DNA of 64,000 nt from Agrobacterium tumefaciens_K (GCF_031801495.1 NZ_JAOEGC010000002.1:1178001-1242000), one strand, 5' to 3'. Shown: positions 26,401 to 34,221, counted from the stretch's first letter. The notes: a model not told the origin generated them from the letters alone. Translations and numbers: made by a program.

Positions 26401-29400
26401 CGCGCCAGCACCGTTGCGCAGGCGCTCTTCAAGTGTCGCAGCACTTCCGTCGATGGTTTTCTGCAGGTTTTCCTGCTGCGTTTCCAGCGAAAGTTCGAGC
26501 ATGCTCGTGCTGGAGGCAACCGTCGTGCCGATCATCATTGCCTGTTCGGAGAGCAGATCGCTCATCTGCGTCGATGCGGACTTCAGCGTCGCAGCGATAT
26601 CGGCGTGACGCTGGTCGAGAGTGGTGGCGATATCCGCCTGCGACTGCGAGAGGCGTGTTTCCAGAAGTGCAACGCCGTTATCGACTGTCTGCGAGAAGAG
26701 GCTGCTGCCGCCTTCGACCGCTGTCTCGATGCGATGAGCTGCACCTGCAACGCTTTCTTCGATAAGGCTGCTGTTGCGTTCCAGCGTGCCTGCAATGCGC
26801 TCCGCCTGCGAACCCAGCATTGTTTCAAGTCGATCGTGACCGCCAGCAAGCGCGTTTTCAAGCGTGAAAGCCGTTGCTTCAAGGCGCTGGCCAACACCGG
26901 CCGCTGCCAGTGACAGGGAGGCGGACTTGGCGTCGAGGGTTTCGGAAATCCGCTCTTCGGCCCCCGAAATGGCCATGTCCAGCGCCATCGTACGGCTATC
27001 GAGCGCGTCTGTAATGCGTTCCTCTGCATTCGATACGATGCCGCTGAGGGCCGCTGTGCGGCTATCCAGTGCAGAGGCGATACGGTCTTCGACACCGGCG
27101 ACGACATCGTTGAGGGCCGCCGTGCGGCCTTCGATGACGTCTGCGATCTTTTCTTCGACACCCGAGAAGGTCATGTCGAGAGCCATGGAGCGGCTGTCGA
27201 GCACGTCCGCGATGCGTTCCTCTGCATTCGACACGATGCCGCTGAGGGCCGCTGTGCGGCTATCGAGTGCAGCGGCAATACGGTCTTCGACACCGGCGAC
27301 GACATCGTTGAGGGCAGCCGTGCGGCCTTCGATGACGTCCGCGATCTTTCCTTCGACACCCGAGAATGTCATGTCGAGCGCCATTGTGCGGCTGTCGAGC
27401 GCGTCCGCAATGCGTTCCTCTGCATTCGACACAATGCCGCTGAGAGCCGCCGTTCGGCTATCGAGTGCGGAGGCAATACGGTCTTCGACACCGGCGACGA
27501 CATCGTTGAGGGCAGCTGTGCGGCCTTCTATAACGTCTGCGATCTTTTCTTCGACACCCGAGAAGGTCATGTCGAGCGCCATTGTGCGGCTGTCGAGCAC
27601 ATCCGTAATACGCTCTTCCGCACCGTTCACGATGGTCTGGAGCGACGCCGTGCGGCTGTCGAGCGCTTCGGTGATCTTTTCTTCGACACCCGAGAAAGCC
27701 ATGTCGATTGCCATGGTGCGGCTGTCAAGCACATCTGCGATGCGTTCTTCTGCACCGGAAACGACGGTGCTGAGAGCCGCGGTGCGGCCATCGAGCGCGT
27801 CCGCAATCTTCTCCTCAGCGCCAGCAACGATGCCAGCCAGGGCGGTGGTGCGGTGGTCGAGCGTCTCGGACAGTCTTTCCTCGACATTGGCGAAGGTCAT
27901 GTCGAGAGACAGCGTGCGGCTGTCCATCGTATCGGCGATGCGTTCCTCGACACCGGAAATCGCGCTGGAGAGGGCAGCCGTGCGACCGTCCAGCGTATCC
28001 GCGATGCGGCTTTCAGCGCCTGACACGACCTCGTTGAGGGCTGCCGTGCGGCTTTCCAGTGTATCGGCAATGCGGTCTTCGATGCCGGTGACAGCGCCGG
28101 TAATGGCGGCCGCGCGGGTTTCCAGCGTTTCAGCCAGGCGACGCTCGACGTCAGCGACCACGTTGTTGATGGCTGCAGCCCGTTCATCGAGCAGTGCTGC
28201 GAGGTGTTCAGCCGTACCGGATACAGAGCTGGTGATGGCCTGCGAACGGCTGGCAAGCGCCTCATCGAAGCGGTTCTGGCTGGCAGAAAGCGCGCCGAAC
28301 AAGGCATTGCTGCGTTCGGCAAGCACGCTGTCGATCTTTTCATGAGTATCGGCGAATGCGCCGGTGATTTCGGCTGTACGTTGACCAAGAGCGTCGCTGA
28401 AGGCGCGGGTGCGCTCATCGAGCGCGCTTTCCAGCATTTCCTGGCCGGTTCCGAGTGCTGTCGCCAGTGCCAGAGACTGATCGGTCATCTTTGCACCAAG
28501 GCGTTCGATGTTGCCGTTCAGCATGGTTTCGAAGGCTTCAGAGCCGCCTGCAACGGTTTCGTTGATACGAGCGAGGCTCTCCATCAGCTTGCTGTCGAGG
28601 CTGCCGGCACGCTGGTCAAAGGCGCTTGCAAATTCGGCAACGCGCTCGTCGAACGCGGAGTTGACAAGGCCAACGGTTGCCTGCAGGCGCTCTTCGAACA
28701 AGCCGGAACGCAGATCTAGATCCATGATCGCGTCGTCTGCCGTGCTCTGCAGGTTCTGGCGGAACGAAAGACCCTTTTCTTCCAGCGTCGCCCCGAGCTT
28801 GTCGAGAACCGTATCCAGCGAACCGTCGATGATCTGTTGACCACGCTCGATGTTACGATTGAGTTCGAGTGTGCGGTTCGAAAGCGTATCGTTAAGCTGG
28901 CGCGTACGCTCCTCGAGTGCGTTATTGAGGCTTTCCGTACCGCTGTCCAGCGTCGAGGCGTGGATTGCAAAACGTTCCAGCAGCACTTCGCCACGCTCGT
29001 CCAGCGTGGAGGCGAGGTTGTGCAGGCGCATGTCGAATTCGTTGGAGAGCGCCGAGCCGGAAGAACTGAGGGCCTGAAGCAGATTCTCCGTCTTGGCGGC
29101 AATCAGGCTGCCCATGGCTTCGGTCGAAGCCCGCGATTTCTCAAGCAGGGCTGCCGAGCGCGTGTCGATCATGGAAGCGAAAGCCTCGCCTGTGGTGGCA
29201 ATGCGCATCGACAGCTCTTCGCTGACGATGGACAGTTCTTCCTTGATCTGATCCTGTGCGCCGATGATGGACGAGCGGATGCGTTCCGCATGATTGACGA
29301 TCGCGTCGCGTTCTGCGGTCAGTTCCTGTACGAGGCTACGAACGCGCAATTCGTTGTCCGCGTAGCTGCGCTCGAGTGCATTGACTTCTGAATGGACGAG

Positions 29401-30069
29401 GGTTTCGAGTTCCGTGGCACGGGCGATCGTGCGTTCAATCCCGTCGTTCATGGCCGAAACTTCGCGGCGAACGGCCTGACCCACCGACATGATGCGGTCG
29501 GATGCAACGGTTTCCGGTTCTGCAAGGCGAAGTGCGACTTCCGCCATGGAACGGGCAGCGTTGCGCAGATCCCTGGCGCGCGCCATCATGATGGCGAAGG
29601 CGAAGAACAGCATGACGGGAATGATGATGCCGACAATGATCGCCATCAGACCGGGAATAGCCGCAAGGTCGGCAAGCGAACTGATGTTCCACAGACTGTC
29701 GCCGTAAAACAGGTGCGCGACACCGAGGCCGCCGATGGCCCAGATGACCGACATGATGGCCGCATTGCGCAGCGCCCCGCCGATCGATCCGCCTTCCAGC
29801 GACTTCAGGATCATCGCCGGGCTGCGTTTTGAGCCGTCATTGGCCGCTTCCAGATTGGGGGATTTGGGCGCCTGTTCGGCCGCAGCGCGCGCCGGTTCGG
29901 GTGCAGGACGCTGCTGTCTGCTGGCTTCCTTCAATCTGGCCTCCGGCTGTTTCGGCGTTGTAGATTTTCGCTGCTCCGGCGTGTCCTCGAAGGCGCCGAG
30001 TTGCAAGGCGTCTTCCAACGCCTGAAATGCAGTCTCGTCGACAGAGTCGCTAATCTTGTTGTTCGCCAT
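23449..30069 (-). CDS. gpr: Giant apolipoprotein-like coiled-coil protein, Growth Pole Ring (GPR/RgsE) homologue
   Basis: 2206 residues. A charged Gln/Pro-rich N-terminus (1-100) leads to two membrane helices (about 103-122 and 136-162). Some 1600 residues of helical, alanine-rich repeats follow, with 22-residue periodicity such as ERIADxLDSRTAALSGIVS. After a Pro/Ala linker (PAPAPVAPAPAPVQQ) comes a folded C-terminal domain (about the last 140 residues, RNPRHMVESLNSLSVDIARA onward). Size, topology and apolipoprotein-like repeats match the Agrobacterium GPR protein (RgsE in Sinorhizobium), which forms a ring at the growth pole and is needed for rod shape. MANNKI at 30069, with GAGG eight bases upstream, is the chosen start. 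Confidence 0.88.
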   Translation of the reverse strand: MANNKISDSVDETAFQALEDALQLGAFEDTPEQRKSTTPKQPEARLKEASRQQRPAPEPARAAAEQAPKSPNLEAANDGSKRSPAMILKSLEGGSIGGALRNAAIMSVIWAIGGLGVAHLFYGDSLWNISSLADLAAIPGLMAIIVGIIIPVMLFFAFAIMMARARDLRNAARSMAEVALRLAEPETVASDRIMSVGQAVRREVSAMNDGIERTIARATELETLVHSEVNALERSYADNELRVRSLVQELTAERDAIVNHAERIRSSIIGAQDQIKEELSIVSEELSMRIATTGEAFASMIDTRSAALLEKSRASTEAMGSLIAAKTENLLQALSSSGSALSNEFDMRLHNLASTLDERGEVLLERFAIHASTLDSGTESLNNALEERTRQLNDTLSNRTLELNRNIERGQQIIDGSLDTVLDKLGATLEEKGLSFRQNLQSTADDAIMDLDLRSGLFEERLQATVGLVNSAFDERVAEFASAFDQRAGSLDSKLMESLARINETVAGGSEAFETMLNGNIERLGAKMTDQSLALATALGTGQEMLESALDERTRAFSDALGQRTAEITGAFADTHEKIDSVLAERSNALFGALSASQNRFDEALASRSQAITSSVSGTAEHLAALLDERAAAINNVVADVERRLAETLETRAAAITGAVTGIEDRIADTLESRTAALNEVVSGAESRIADTLDGRTAALSSAISGVEERIADTMDSRTLSLDMTFANVEERLSETLDHRTTALAGIVAGAEEKIADALDGRTAALSTVVSGAEERIADVLDSRTMAIDMAFSGVEEKITEALDSRTASLQTIVNGAEERITDVLDSRTMALDMTFSGVEEKIADVIEGRTAALNDVVAGVEDRIASALDSRTAALSGIVSNAEERIADALDSRTMALDMTFSGVEGKIADVIEGRTAALNDVVAGVEDRIAAALDSRTAALSGIVSNAEERIADVLDSRSMALDMTFSGVEEKIADVIEGRTAALNDVVAGVEDRIASALDSRTAALSGIVSNAEERITDALDSRTMALDMAISGAEERISETLDAKSASLSLAAAGVGQRLEATAFTLENALAGGHDRLETMLGSQAERIAGTLERNSSLIEESVAGAAHRIETAVEGGSSLFSQTVDNGVALLETRLSQSQADIATTLDQRHADIAATLKSASTQMSDLLSEQAMMIGTTVASSTSMLELSLETQQENLQKTIDGSAATLEERLRNGAGAIAGKISDAAREISGATDQLSTRIETSLGNVTNRLDETSTRIEVSLDSLQQRVQGDLGNVNTAIDDASRRFAETLDDKTAAFARSSEDAAQRITGILDEQTARVADTFESRTGRLAETFDSGSSKIDERLGTMDRALTIGLENVNRTIEGKATDLALSLRGAVISATESLGEEATRSSTLLAKTGSEFAELVQAQNEAFTKAIEDRSGEIVNRISDAQTRLSGQAAAVAQTFSEAGNIIVSKVAEAEAVVRSQVGVISETLTGVESALDARGESIRSALDNRTRELNSMLASRSAELSRLIEEKAKPVVDEYATIGREAAEKIVSAAQQSADLLSQSNSGMVGMVEQAISDYANAGNEAASKLVAATRQSTDMLSETHTAMADAVEQGIEKYSRVGSDAANKLVAATRQSTDMLSQTHNGMAEIVEQSAAKFNSAVERAAQEFSAADQTLNSTATHFSEAASQAADMVSSSSRLLEGKIDRLSNISGQTLAQVAGIVGRFEEHSKVLSQASELLNAAQSSLVGTLEERQDALRSLSVGLLKRSEEIENSMRGVITAVEDTLTAAEERSQNVAGNLRDNLQSSFADIGRSLDETEQRARTAAQTMRGALLSAGQDATRSIESTLADAQKYSDELVNRLRGGVESSLTEVDTLLGSASEKSNAAAANMRETLRQAVEEAVARFAGATDEIRRSSHDIRRELDSTRAELKRGAFDLPEEAKESAAAMRRAVSEQIKALQDISQLVGRSTQQMEVSEPVARAIAATQPVERRVEVRQQPAAPAPAPVAPAPAPVQQRVSPQPAAQAPGQRGGLPIENRQAVRSAPAERSQEGGGWISDLLRGASRDGQEAAPVASAPRTAAEQPTRAADTRNPRHMVESLNSLSVDIARAIDHDASVELWRRYQRGERDVFTRRLYTLKGQQTFDEIKRKYDREQEFRTAVDRYIADFEKLLADVARTDRDRTVTQSYLTSDTGKVYTMLAHAAGRFN
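25090..25450 (-). repeat. 120-bp direct repeats inside gpr
   Basis: Three 40-residue units follow each other: AEKIVSAAQQSADLLSQ, ASKLVAATRQSTDMLSE and ANKLVAATRQSTDMLSQ mark equivalent positions. The last two are the most alike at DNA level. This is a different module from the 22-residue repeats upstream in the protein (about residues 1540-1660). Confidence 0.88.
26940..27640 (-). repeat. 198-bp direct tandem repeats inside gpr
   Basis: The phrase GCGTTCCTCTGCATTCGA recurs at 27016, 27214 and 27412, exactly 198 bases apart, with near-identical DNA between. Each unit encodes 66 residues, made of three 22-residue modules. A decayed fourth copy is visible near 27610. Weaker 66-base periodicity extends to about 28260. 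Confidence 0.93.
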
Positions 30070-30551
30070 GCGGTTACGCCTCGTTACACATACGCCCGGC
30101 TTCATGCCGTTCACCCGTTTGCCGCCCGCAAACGAATTTCCGCCATCTGCCAGCAGAACTGCCCCCTCGATAAGGGGAGTGATTCCGCTCATTACAAATT
30201 CCCGGAAGCTGGTGATCCAGCTTTCGGGCAAAATTACATCACTGTGCCGTAATAACAAAGCTTGAGCGAAAGCCTGGTTGGAACGGCAGTACCGTAGTGA
30301 CACATTTGCGTCTTCGAAACAATTAATGCGGATTAGCAGGGAGGGCGAAGTGTCGGCTTTTTAACAGTTTTTAAACCTAGGTTCCGCGCGGAATGCCTTG
30401 TTTCGTATAAGTTTAACATAAATTAACCATAGCGAAAGATTTTCACCGGGCGAACGCCGTAATTTAAGCCGATAGCGCCGCCATACATGCGTAAATCCGG
30501 CACAGATGTGACGCAAAACAAGAAACGGCGAAACAAACAAGGAATTCAGAC
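30070..30551. promoter_or_regulatory. Divergent gpr/hpt regulatory region with CtrA-like motifs
   Basis: 482 bases without a gene. Two AT-rich sites read TTTA-N7-TTAA, at 30360-30374 (second half TTAAA) and 30412-30426 (second half TTAAC, continuing to TTAACCAT at 30423-30430). The CtrA consensus is TTAA-N7-TTAA, so each has one mismatch. The flanking sequence is notably AT-rich for this genome. Binding is an inference. Confidence 0.5.
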
Positions 30552-30920
30552 ATGGCAGCGGTCAGTATTGCTTTCGAAGCTCCGGACAATTCCGGCGGTG
30601 CAGCGCCCGCCACGATAAAGCCCATCGATTTCGTTCATCTTTCCCGTCAGACGATGGGTGACAAGGAACTTGAGATCGAAGTTCTTCAACTCTTCAGCCG
30701 CAGCGCCCGTGCTGCTTTGCATGAACTGAATGGTGCCGACCCCCTCGCAGTCAAGGCGATCGCGCATCGACTGAAGGGGGCGGCCAATGCCGTTGGTGCA
30801 TTCACCGTCTCGTCCGCGGCCGCCGTCGTTGAGGATCAGGCGGGAGATGGCGCGGCCATGGCGAAGCTTGTCGCCGCCATCGTCGAAGCGGAAAATTTCG
30901 TTCTCAAGCTCTGCCGCTAA
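30552..30920 (+). CDS. Hpt domain phosphotransfer protein
   Basis: 122 residues and a single domain. The histidine phosphotransfer motif is IAHRLKGAANAVGAF with His72 as phosphate acceptor; helices before (HLSRQTMGDKELEIEVLQLF) and after complete the four-helix bundle. It has no kinase or receiver domain, so it must take phosphate from a separate hybrid kinase. CckA, encoded 10 kb to the right, is one hybrid kinase present, but ChpT is its usual partner and this protein is not ChpT-like in length. AAGGA stands before the start. It is divergent from gpr. Confidence 0.88.
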   Translation: MAAVSIAFEAPDNSGGAAPATIKPIDFVHLSRQTMGDKELEIEVLQLFSRSARAALHELNGADPLAVKAIAHRLKGAANAVGAFTVSSAAAVVEDQAGDGAAMAKLVAAIVEAENFVLKLCR

Positions 30921-31059
30921 GCGAAGATTGGCCGATTTTGTCGGGCCGGTCCGGCTTGGTGCCGCATCTGCGGGTTGCCAAGCGGGGTCGGCCTTTCTAT
31001 GTGTTTAGATCAATTCTTAGAAGCCACCTCATTTAAAGAACACCACCTGGATTTCCGAC

Positions 31060-31380
31060 ATGACCAAACTGACCATCGTCGCCTTTGACGGCACGTCCCA
31101 TGAACTTGATGTGAGCAACGGTTCCACCGTCATGGAGAACGCGGTACGCAACTCCATTCCCGGTATCGATGCGGAATGTGGCGGCGCCTGTGCCTGTGCG
31201 ACCTGTCATGTCTATGTGGACGACGCGTGGACGGAGAAGGTCGGCGGTCCCGAGCCGATGGAAGAGGACATGCTCGATTTCGCGTTCGATGTACGTCCGA
31301 CGTCGCGTCTTTCCTGTCAGATCAAGATGAACGACGAGTTGGATGGCCTCATCGTTCATGTGCCTGAGCGCCAAGGCTGA
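31060..31380 (+). CDS. 2Fe-2S ferredoxin, adrenodoxin type
   Basis: 106 residues. The cluster ligands are Cys40, Cys46, Cys49 (C-x5-C-x2-C in ECGGACACATC) and Cys86 in RLSCQI; Cys44 is extra. The acidic stretch EPMEEDMLDFA is the partner-binding helix of adrenodoxin and putidaredoxin relatives. It transfers electrons to a cytochrome P450 or to iron-sulphur assembly enzymes; no P450 is seen nearby. It is monocistronic by spacing. Confidence 0.93.
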   Translation: MTKLTIVAFDGTSHELDVSNGSTVMENAVRNSIPGIDAECGGACACATCHVYVDDAWTEKVGGPEPMEEDMLDFAFDVRPTSRLSCQIKMNDELDGLIVHVPERQG

Positions 31381-31734
31381 TATCCGATAATTCTTCCGTA
31401 CACACAAAGAACCCCGCTCGCCTTATTGGGAGGAGAGCGGGGCGAGGTGGGTACGCAGCATGCAGGCGAGGGAGGAAACACCTGCGAGCCCTCAGGTGCG
31501 CACCGGGAGAACCGCTTTCGTACGTCTTATACCGATGGTTTTGTTCAGCTTCTTCCTGAACTCTTTGTTTGTTAGGAAAGGCTACAATGAGTCTCTTCCG
31601 GCGCGCCATGGCGAGAAGTTATCGGTAAAATCGGGTATGACGTAACGTCACGTGCCGTTTTGCCAACTCGCAAAAACAACACGTCAAACCCCTGATTTTC
31701 CTCTGGCGATATGGCGTTTGGCAATGAAACCGCC
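31381..31734. other. Intergenic region with two hairpins, no gene seen
   Basis: 354 bases between convergent genes. CCCCGCTC and GAGCGGGG form a stem at about 31410-31442 just after the ferredoxin. A second small hairpin GTTCAG/CTGAAC at about 31544-31562 is followed by TCTTTGTTTG and could terminate transcription. A 61-codon open frame (31460-31645) lacks coding character. A small RNA cannot be excluded. Confidence 0.4.
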
Positions 31735-32361
31735 CTATCGGCGGTCCTTGCCTTGCTCCAGGCGGTGCTTCAGTAGCCGCGTCATGCGCGCATCGAAGTT
31801 CTTCGATTCCACCACATCGAAACGGTACTGGTCCTTGTCATGCTCTTCCATGACGGTCTGGGTGATCTTTCCGGCCATTTCCTGCAGCTTGTCGCAGGAT
31901 GACTGCGGCCGCATCGCCTTCAGCTGTCTTTCGAGCGAGCGTGCATAGGTTCGGGCGATTTCGGCGTGCCGTTCCTCATGCCGTTTGATATCGGCAAGCA
32001 GCGTGTCCCAGATGAAGCCAAGCTCCGCCGTGGTCCGGCGCCGGTTTTTCCATTGCGGCAGCAGGATGCGCGTGTTCAGCAACACCTTGGCCGTACCGAC
32101 GCTGCAAAGTCCGTTTCGTTCGACATAGGTCACATCGCCGCCAAACTTGATTTCCGTCGCACCGGGATGACGCGCGCCTGTCGCTTTCGTGAGCGGGCCG
32201 TGGCTGGAAAGCTCCTTGTCCAGATCCGCCGCCGTTTTTCCTCCGATCGAAAAGTAGGAATAGCTCTTGCGGAGAATTGTTTCCGGAAACGCTGTCCCGG
32301 GCAGGGAAAGGGCCAGTGCGCCAGCGAGAATGGCACAAAAGGCGCGGTTTGGTCGTGTCAT
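31735..32361 (-). CDS. DUF922 family secreted putative zinc protease
   Basis: 208 residues. A signal peptide (FCAILAGALALSLPGTAF) is followed by a DUF922 domain with ETILRKSYSYFSIGGKTAADL at its N-terminus and an HExxH-like zinc motif at His128-His132 (RHEERHAEIA). Members are predicted periplasmic metalloproteases without a known substrate. Two cysteines, in GLCSV and SSCDKL, may form a disulphide. The gene is divergent from folP. Confidence 0.85.
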   Translation of the reverse strand: MTRPNRAFCAILAGALALSLPGTAFPETILRKSYSYFSIGGKTAADLDKELSSHGPLTKATGARHPGATEIKFGGDVTYVERNGLCSVGTAKVLLNTRILLPQWKNRRRTTAELGFIWDTLLADIKRHEERHAEIARTYARSLERQLKAMRPQSSCDKLQEMAGKITQTVMEEHDKDQYRFDVVESKNFDARMTRLLKHRLEQGKDRR

Positions 32362-32465
32362 TACCCGGCCTTCCGGTTGAATTCGAAAAACGTTTGCTGC
32401 ATAGGCGGAGCGGAACTTATAAGGCTTTGCATAACACTCCGTTATTCCTGAAAGGCTCGTGTTAC

Positions 32466-33317
32466 GTGATAACAGCCAGCAGCAATGTGTGGCAAGCGGC
32501 CCATGGCCGCTCCCTGAAACTTGATGGACGTGGCCGTATTATGGCCATCGTCAATGCCACACCCGACTCATTTTCCGATGGCGGCCGCTATCTCGCCGCC
32601 GATCAGGCGTTTTCCCACGCCATCAAATGTGTGGAAGAAGGCGCGGATATCATCGATATCGGCGGGGAATCGACGCGTCCCGGTGCAGCGGATGTCACAG
32701 AGGTCGAGGAGCAGGACCGCGTATTGCCGGTAATCGAAAGACTGGCGCGCGAGAGCGACGTTCTGATCTCCGTTGACACCTACCGCGCCTCGACGGCAAA
32801 GCTGGCAATCGAGGCTGGAGCCCACATCGTCAACGATGTCTTCGGCCTTCAGAAGGATGTGGACATGGCGGGTGTCGTCGCGACGGCGGGTGCTGGCGTC
32901 TGCATCATGCACACCGGTCGTGAGCGGCAAAAACGTGACGATGTCATAGAGGATCAGTTCGAATTCCTGAACGTCTCGCTCGATATCGCCTCAAAAGCTG
33001 GCATAGCCCGGGACAACATCGTGCTTGATCCCGGTTTTGGCTTTGCCAAGGATACGGATGAAAACGTCGAGCTGATGGCGCGTTTTCGTGAACTCGATGC
33101 GTTCGGTCTGCCGATTCTGGCTGGAACGTCCCGAAAGCGTTTCGTCGGGTCGTTGACGGGCAGGGAGATCGCGTCCGATCGCGATATCGGGACCGCAGCG
33201 ACGACGGCGATTCTCCGCATGGCGGGAGCCTCTGTCTTCCGCGTTCACAATGTTGCCATGACACGCGACACGCTGGCGATTGCCGATGCGGTGTTCGCCC
33301 GCGTATCGAATGCCTGA
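32466..33317 (+). CDS. folP: Dihydropteroate synthase
   Basis: 283 residues from a GTG at 32466. The enzyme joins p-aminobenzoate to dihydropterin pyrophosphate and is the sulphonamide target. Signatures are MAIVNATPDSFSDGG (30-40), DIIDIGGESTRPGA, SVDTYR, IVNDVFGL, and the C-terminal GTSRKRFVG with RVHNVA. The TIM-barrel order is complete. A longer frame from 32277 contains unlike sequence antisense to the DUF922 gene and was not used. It heads folP-folB-folK, three consecutive folate steps. Confidence 0.95.
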   Translation: MITASSNVWQAAHGRSLKLDGRGRIMAIVNATPDSFSDGGRYLAADQAFSHAIKCVEEGADIIDIGGESTRPGAADVTEVEEQDRVLPVIERLARESDVLISVDTYRASTAKLAIEAGAHIVNDVFGLQKDVDMAGVVATAGAGVCIMHTGRERQKRDDVIEDQFEFLNVSLDIASKAGIARDNIVLDPGFGFAKDTDENVELMARFRELDAFGLPILAGTSRKRFVGSLTGREIASDRDIGTAATTAILRMAGASVFRVHNVAMTRDTLAIADAVFARVSNA

Positions 33318-33332
33318 AGGGAAGGCTGACAC

Positions 33333-33698
33333 ATGAGCTGCTACACCATCGTACTGAAAAACTGTTCGTTCTTCGCCCGTCATGGTCTTCTCGAACAGGA
33401 GGAGGTGCTGGGACAGCGCTTTTTCGTGGATGCCGAGATGGAAGTCGAGGCGGGGGACGCGCTTGAAACCGACACGATTGAAAACACCGTGGATTACGGC
33501 GTTGCCTTCGCTGTCATTGAGAAGATCGTGGTGGGGCAGCGCCGGTATCTGATCGAGGCTCTGGCGAACGACATCGCCAAGGCGTTGCGCGAACGCTATC
33601 CCCAGATCGTGCGGGTCCGCATCACCGTACGCAAGCCGTCCGCGCCGGTTCCCGGTATTCTGGATTATGCGCAGGTGAGTGTCGAGCATCATGCCTGA
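33333..33698 (+). CDS. folB: Dihydroneopterin aldolase
   Basis: 121 residues. It converts 7,8-dihydroneopterin to 6-hydroxymethyl-dihydropterin and glycolaldehyde. Typical sequence: FFARHGLLEQEEVLGQRFFVD at the N-terminus (catalytic Glu in HGLLEQE), the tight NTVDYGVAF, the conserved LIEALANDIA, and a C-terminal VRVRITVRKPSAPVPG with the catalytic Lys. It lies 15 bases after folP, and its end overlaps the folK start. Confidence 0.95.
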   Translation: MSCYTIVLKNCSFFARHGLLEQEEVLGQRFFVDAEMEVEAGDALETDTIENTVDYGVAFAVIEKIVVGQRRYLIEALANDIAKALRERYPQIVRVRITVRKPSAPVPGILDYAQVSVEHHA

Positions 33699-34221
33699 CG
33701 TGGTGCCGGAGATCATGAAAGTCGCCACACTCGGTCTTGGCGGGAATGTGGGGGATCCGAAGGCTGCGATGGCGCAGGCGCTGCACGATCTCGACGCACG
33801 CGCTGACTGCCGGCTCCTGGCAGTCTCGGCGCTTTACCGCACGCCGCCATGGGGAAAGACGGATCAGGCGGACTTTTTCAACTGCTGCGCCATGATCGAA
33901 ACGAGCCTGTCCGCGGAAGCGCTACTTCAGACATGCCTTGAAATCGAAAAAAGCATGAAACGCGTCAGGATCGAGCGCTGGGGGCCGCGCACCATCGATA
34001 TCGATGTGCTGACCTATGGAGATGAGTCCCTCGTCACGGAGAGTATCGAGGTGCCGCATCCGCGCATGACTGAGCGTGCGTTCGTGCTGATGCCGCTGGC
34101 GGATATCGCCCCAGAGCTTCCCGTCAACGGCCGCACGGTGCGTGACTGGCTGGAGGGTGTGGACACAGCCGGCATCGTCAAGGCAAACGAAAAGCGGGAG
34201 TGGTGGACACTCCCGCTCTGA
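33691..34221 (+). CDS. folK: 2-amino-4-hydroxy-6-hydroxymethyldihydropteridine pyrophosphokinase
   Basis: 176 residues from ATG 33691, which overlaps folB by 8 bases. The N-terminal LGLGGNVGDPKAAM and central GPRTIDIDVLTYGDE with the magnesium-binding Asp pair, then VPHPRMTERAFVLMPLADIAP, identify HPPK. It pyrophosphorylates hydroxymethyl-dihydropterin for FolP. Later ATGs (33715) or an upstream GTG (33679) are alternative starts. Confidence 0.94.
   Translation: MPDVVPEIMKVATLGLGGNVGDPKAAMAQALHDLDARADCRLLAVSALYRTPPWGKTDQADFFNCCAMIETSLSAEALLQTCLEIEKSMKRVRIERWGPRTIDIDVLTYGDESLVTESIEVPHPRMTERAFVLMPLADIAPELPVNGRTVRDWLEGVDTAGIVKANEKREWWTLPL
34193..34217 (-). terminator. Hairpin in the folK 3' end, usable as terminator for the minus-strand gene
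   Basis: AGCGGGAGTG and CACTCCCGCT form a near-perfect stem that lies within the last codons of folK. Read on the minus strand it is followed by CTTTTCG, and the minus-strand gene stops 27 bases away, so it could end that transcript. The dual use is inferred. Confidence 0.5.

Noticed and set aside
24895..28345. Long plus-strand open frames (up to 672 and 493 codons) opposite gpr
   Set aside because: They mirror the periodic repeats of the real minus-strand gene, have biased, low-quality composition, and resemble no family. The minus-strand frame has membrane helices and conserved ends.
23449..30069. gpr called as a kinesin or myosin-like motor protein
   Set aside because: There is no P-loop motor domain; the coiled-coil and apolipoprotein-like repeats explain that sort of name.
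31460..31645. A 61-codon open frame downstream of the ferredoxin gene
   Set aside because: Its composition is not coding-like and it runs across a terminator-like hairpin.
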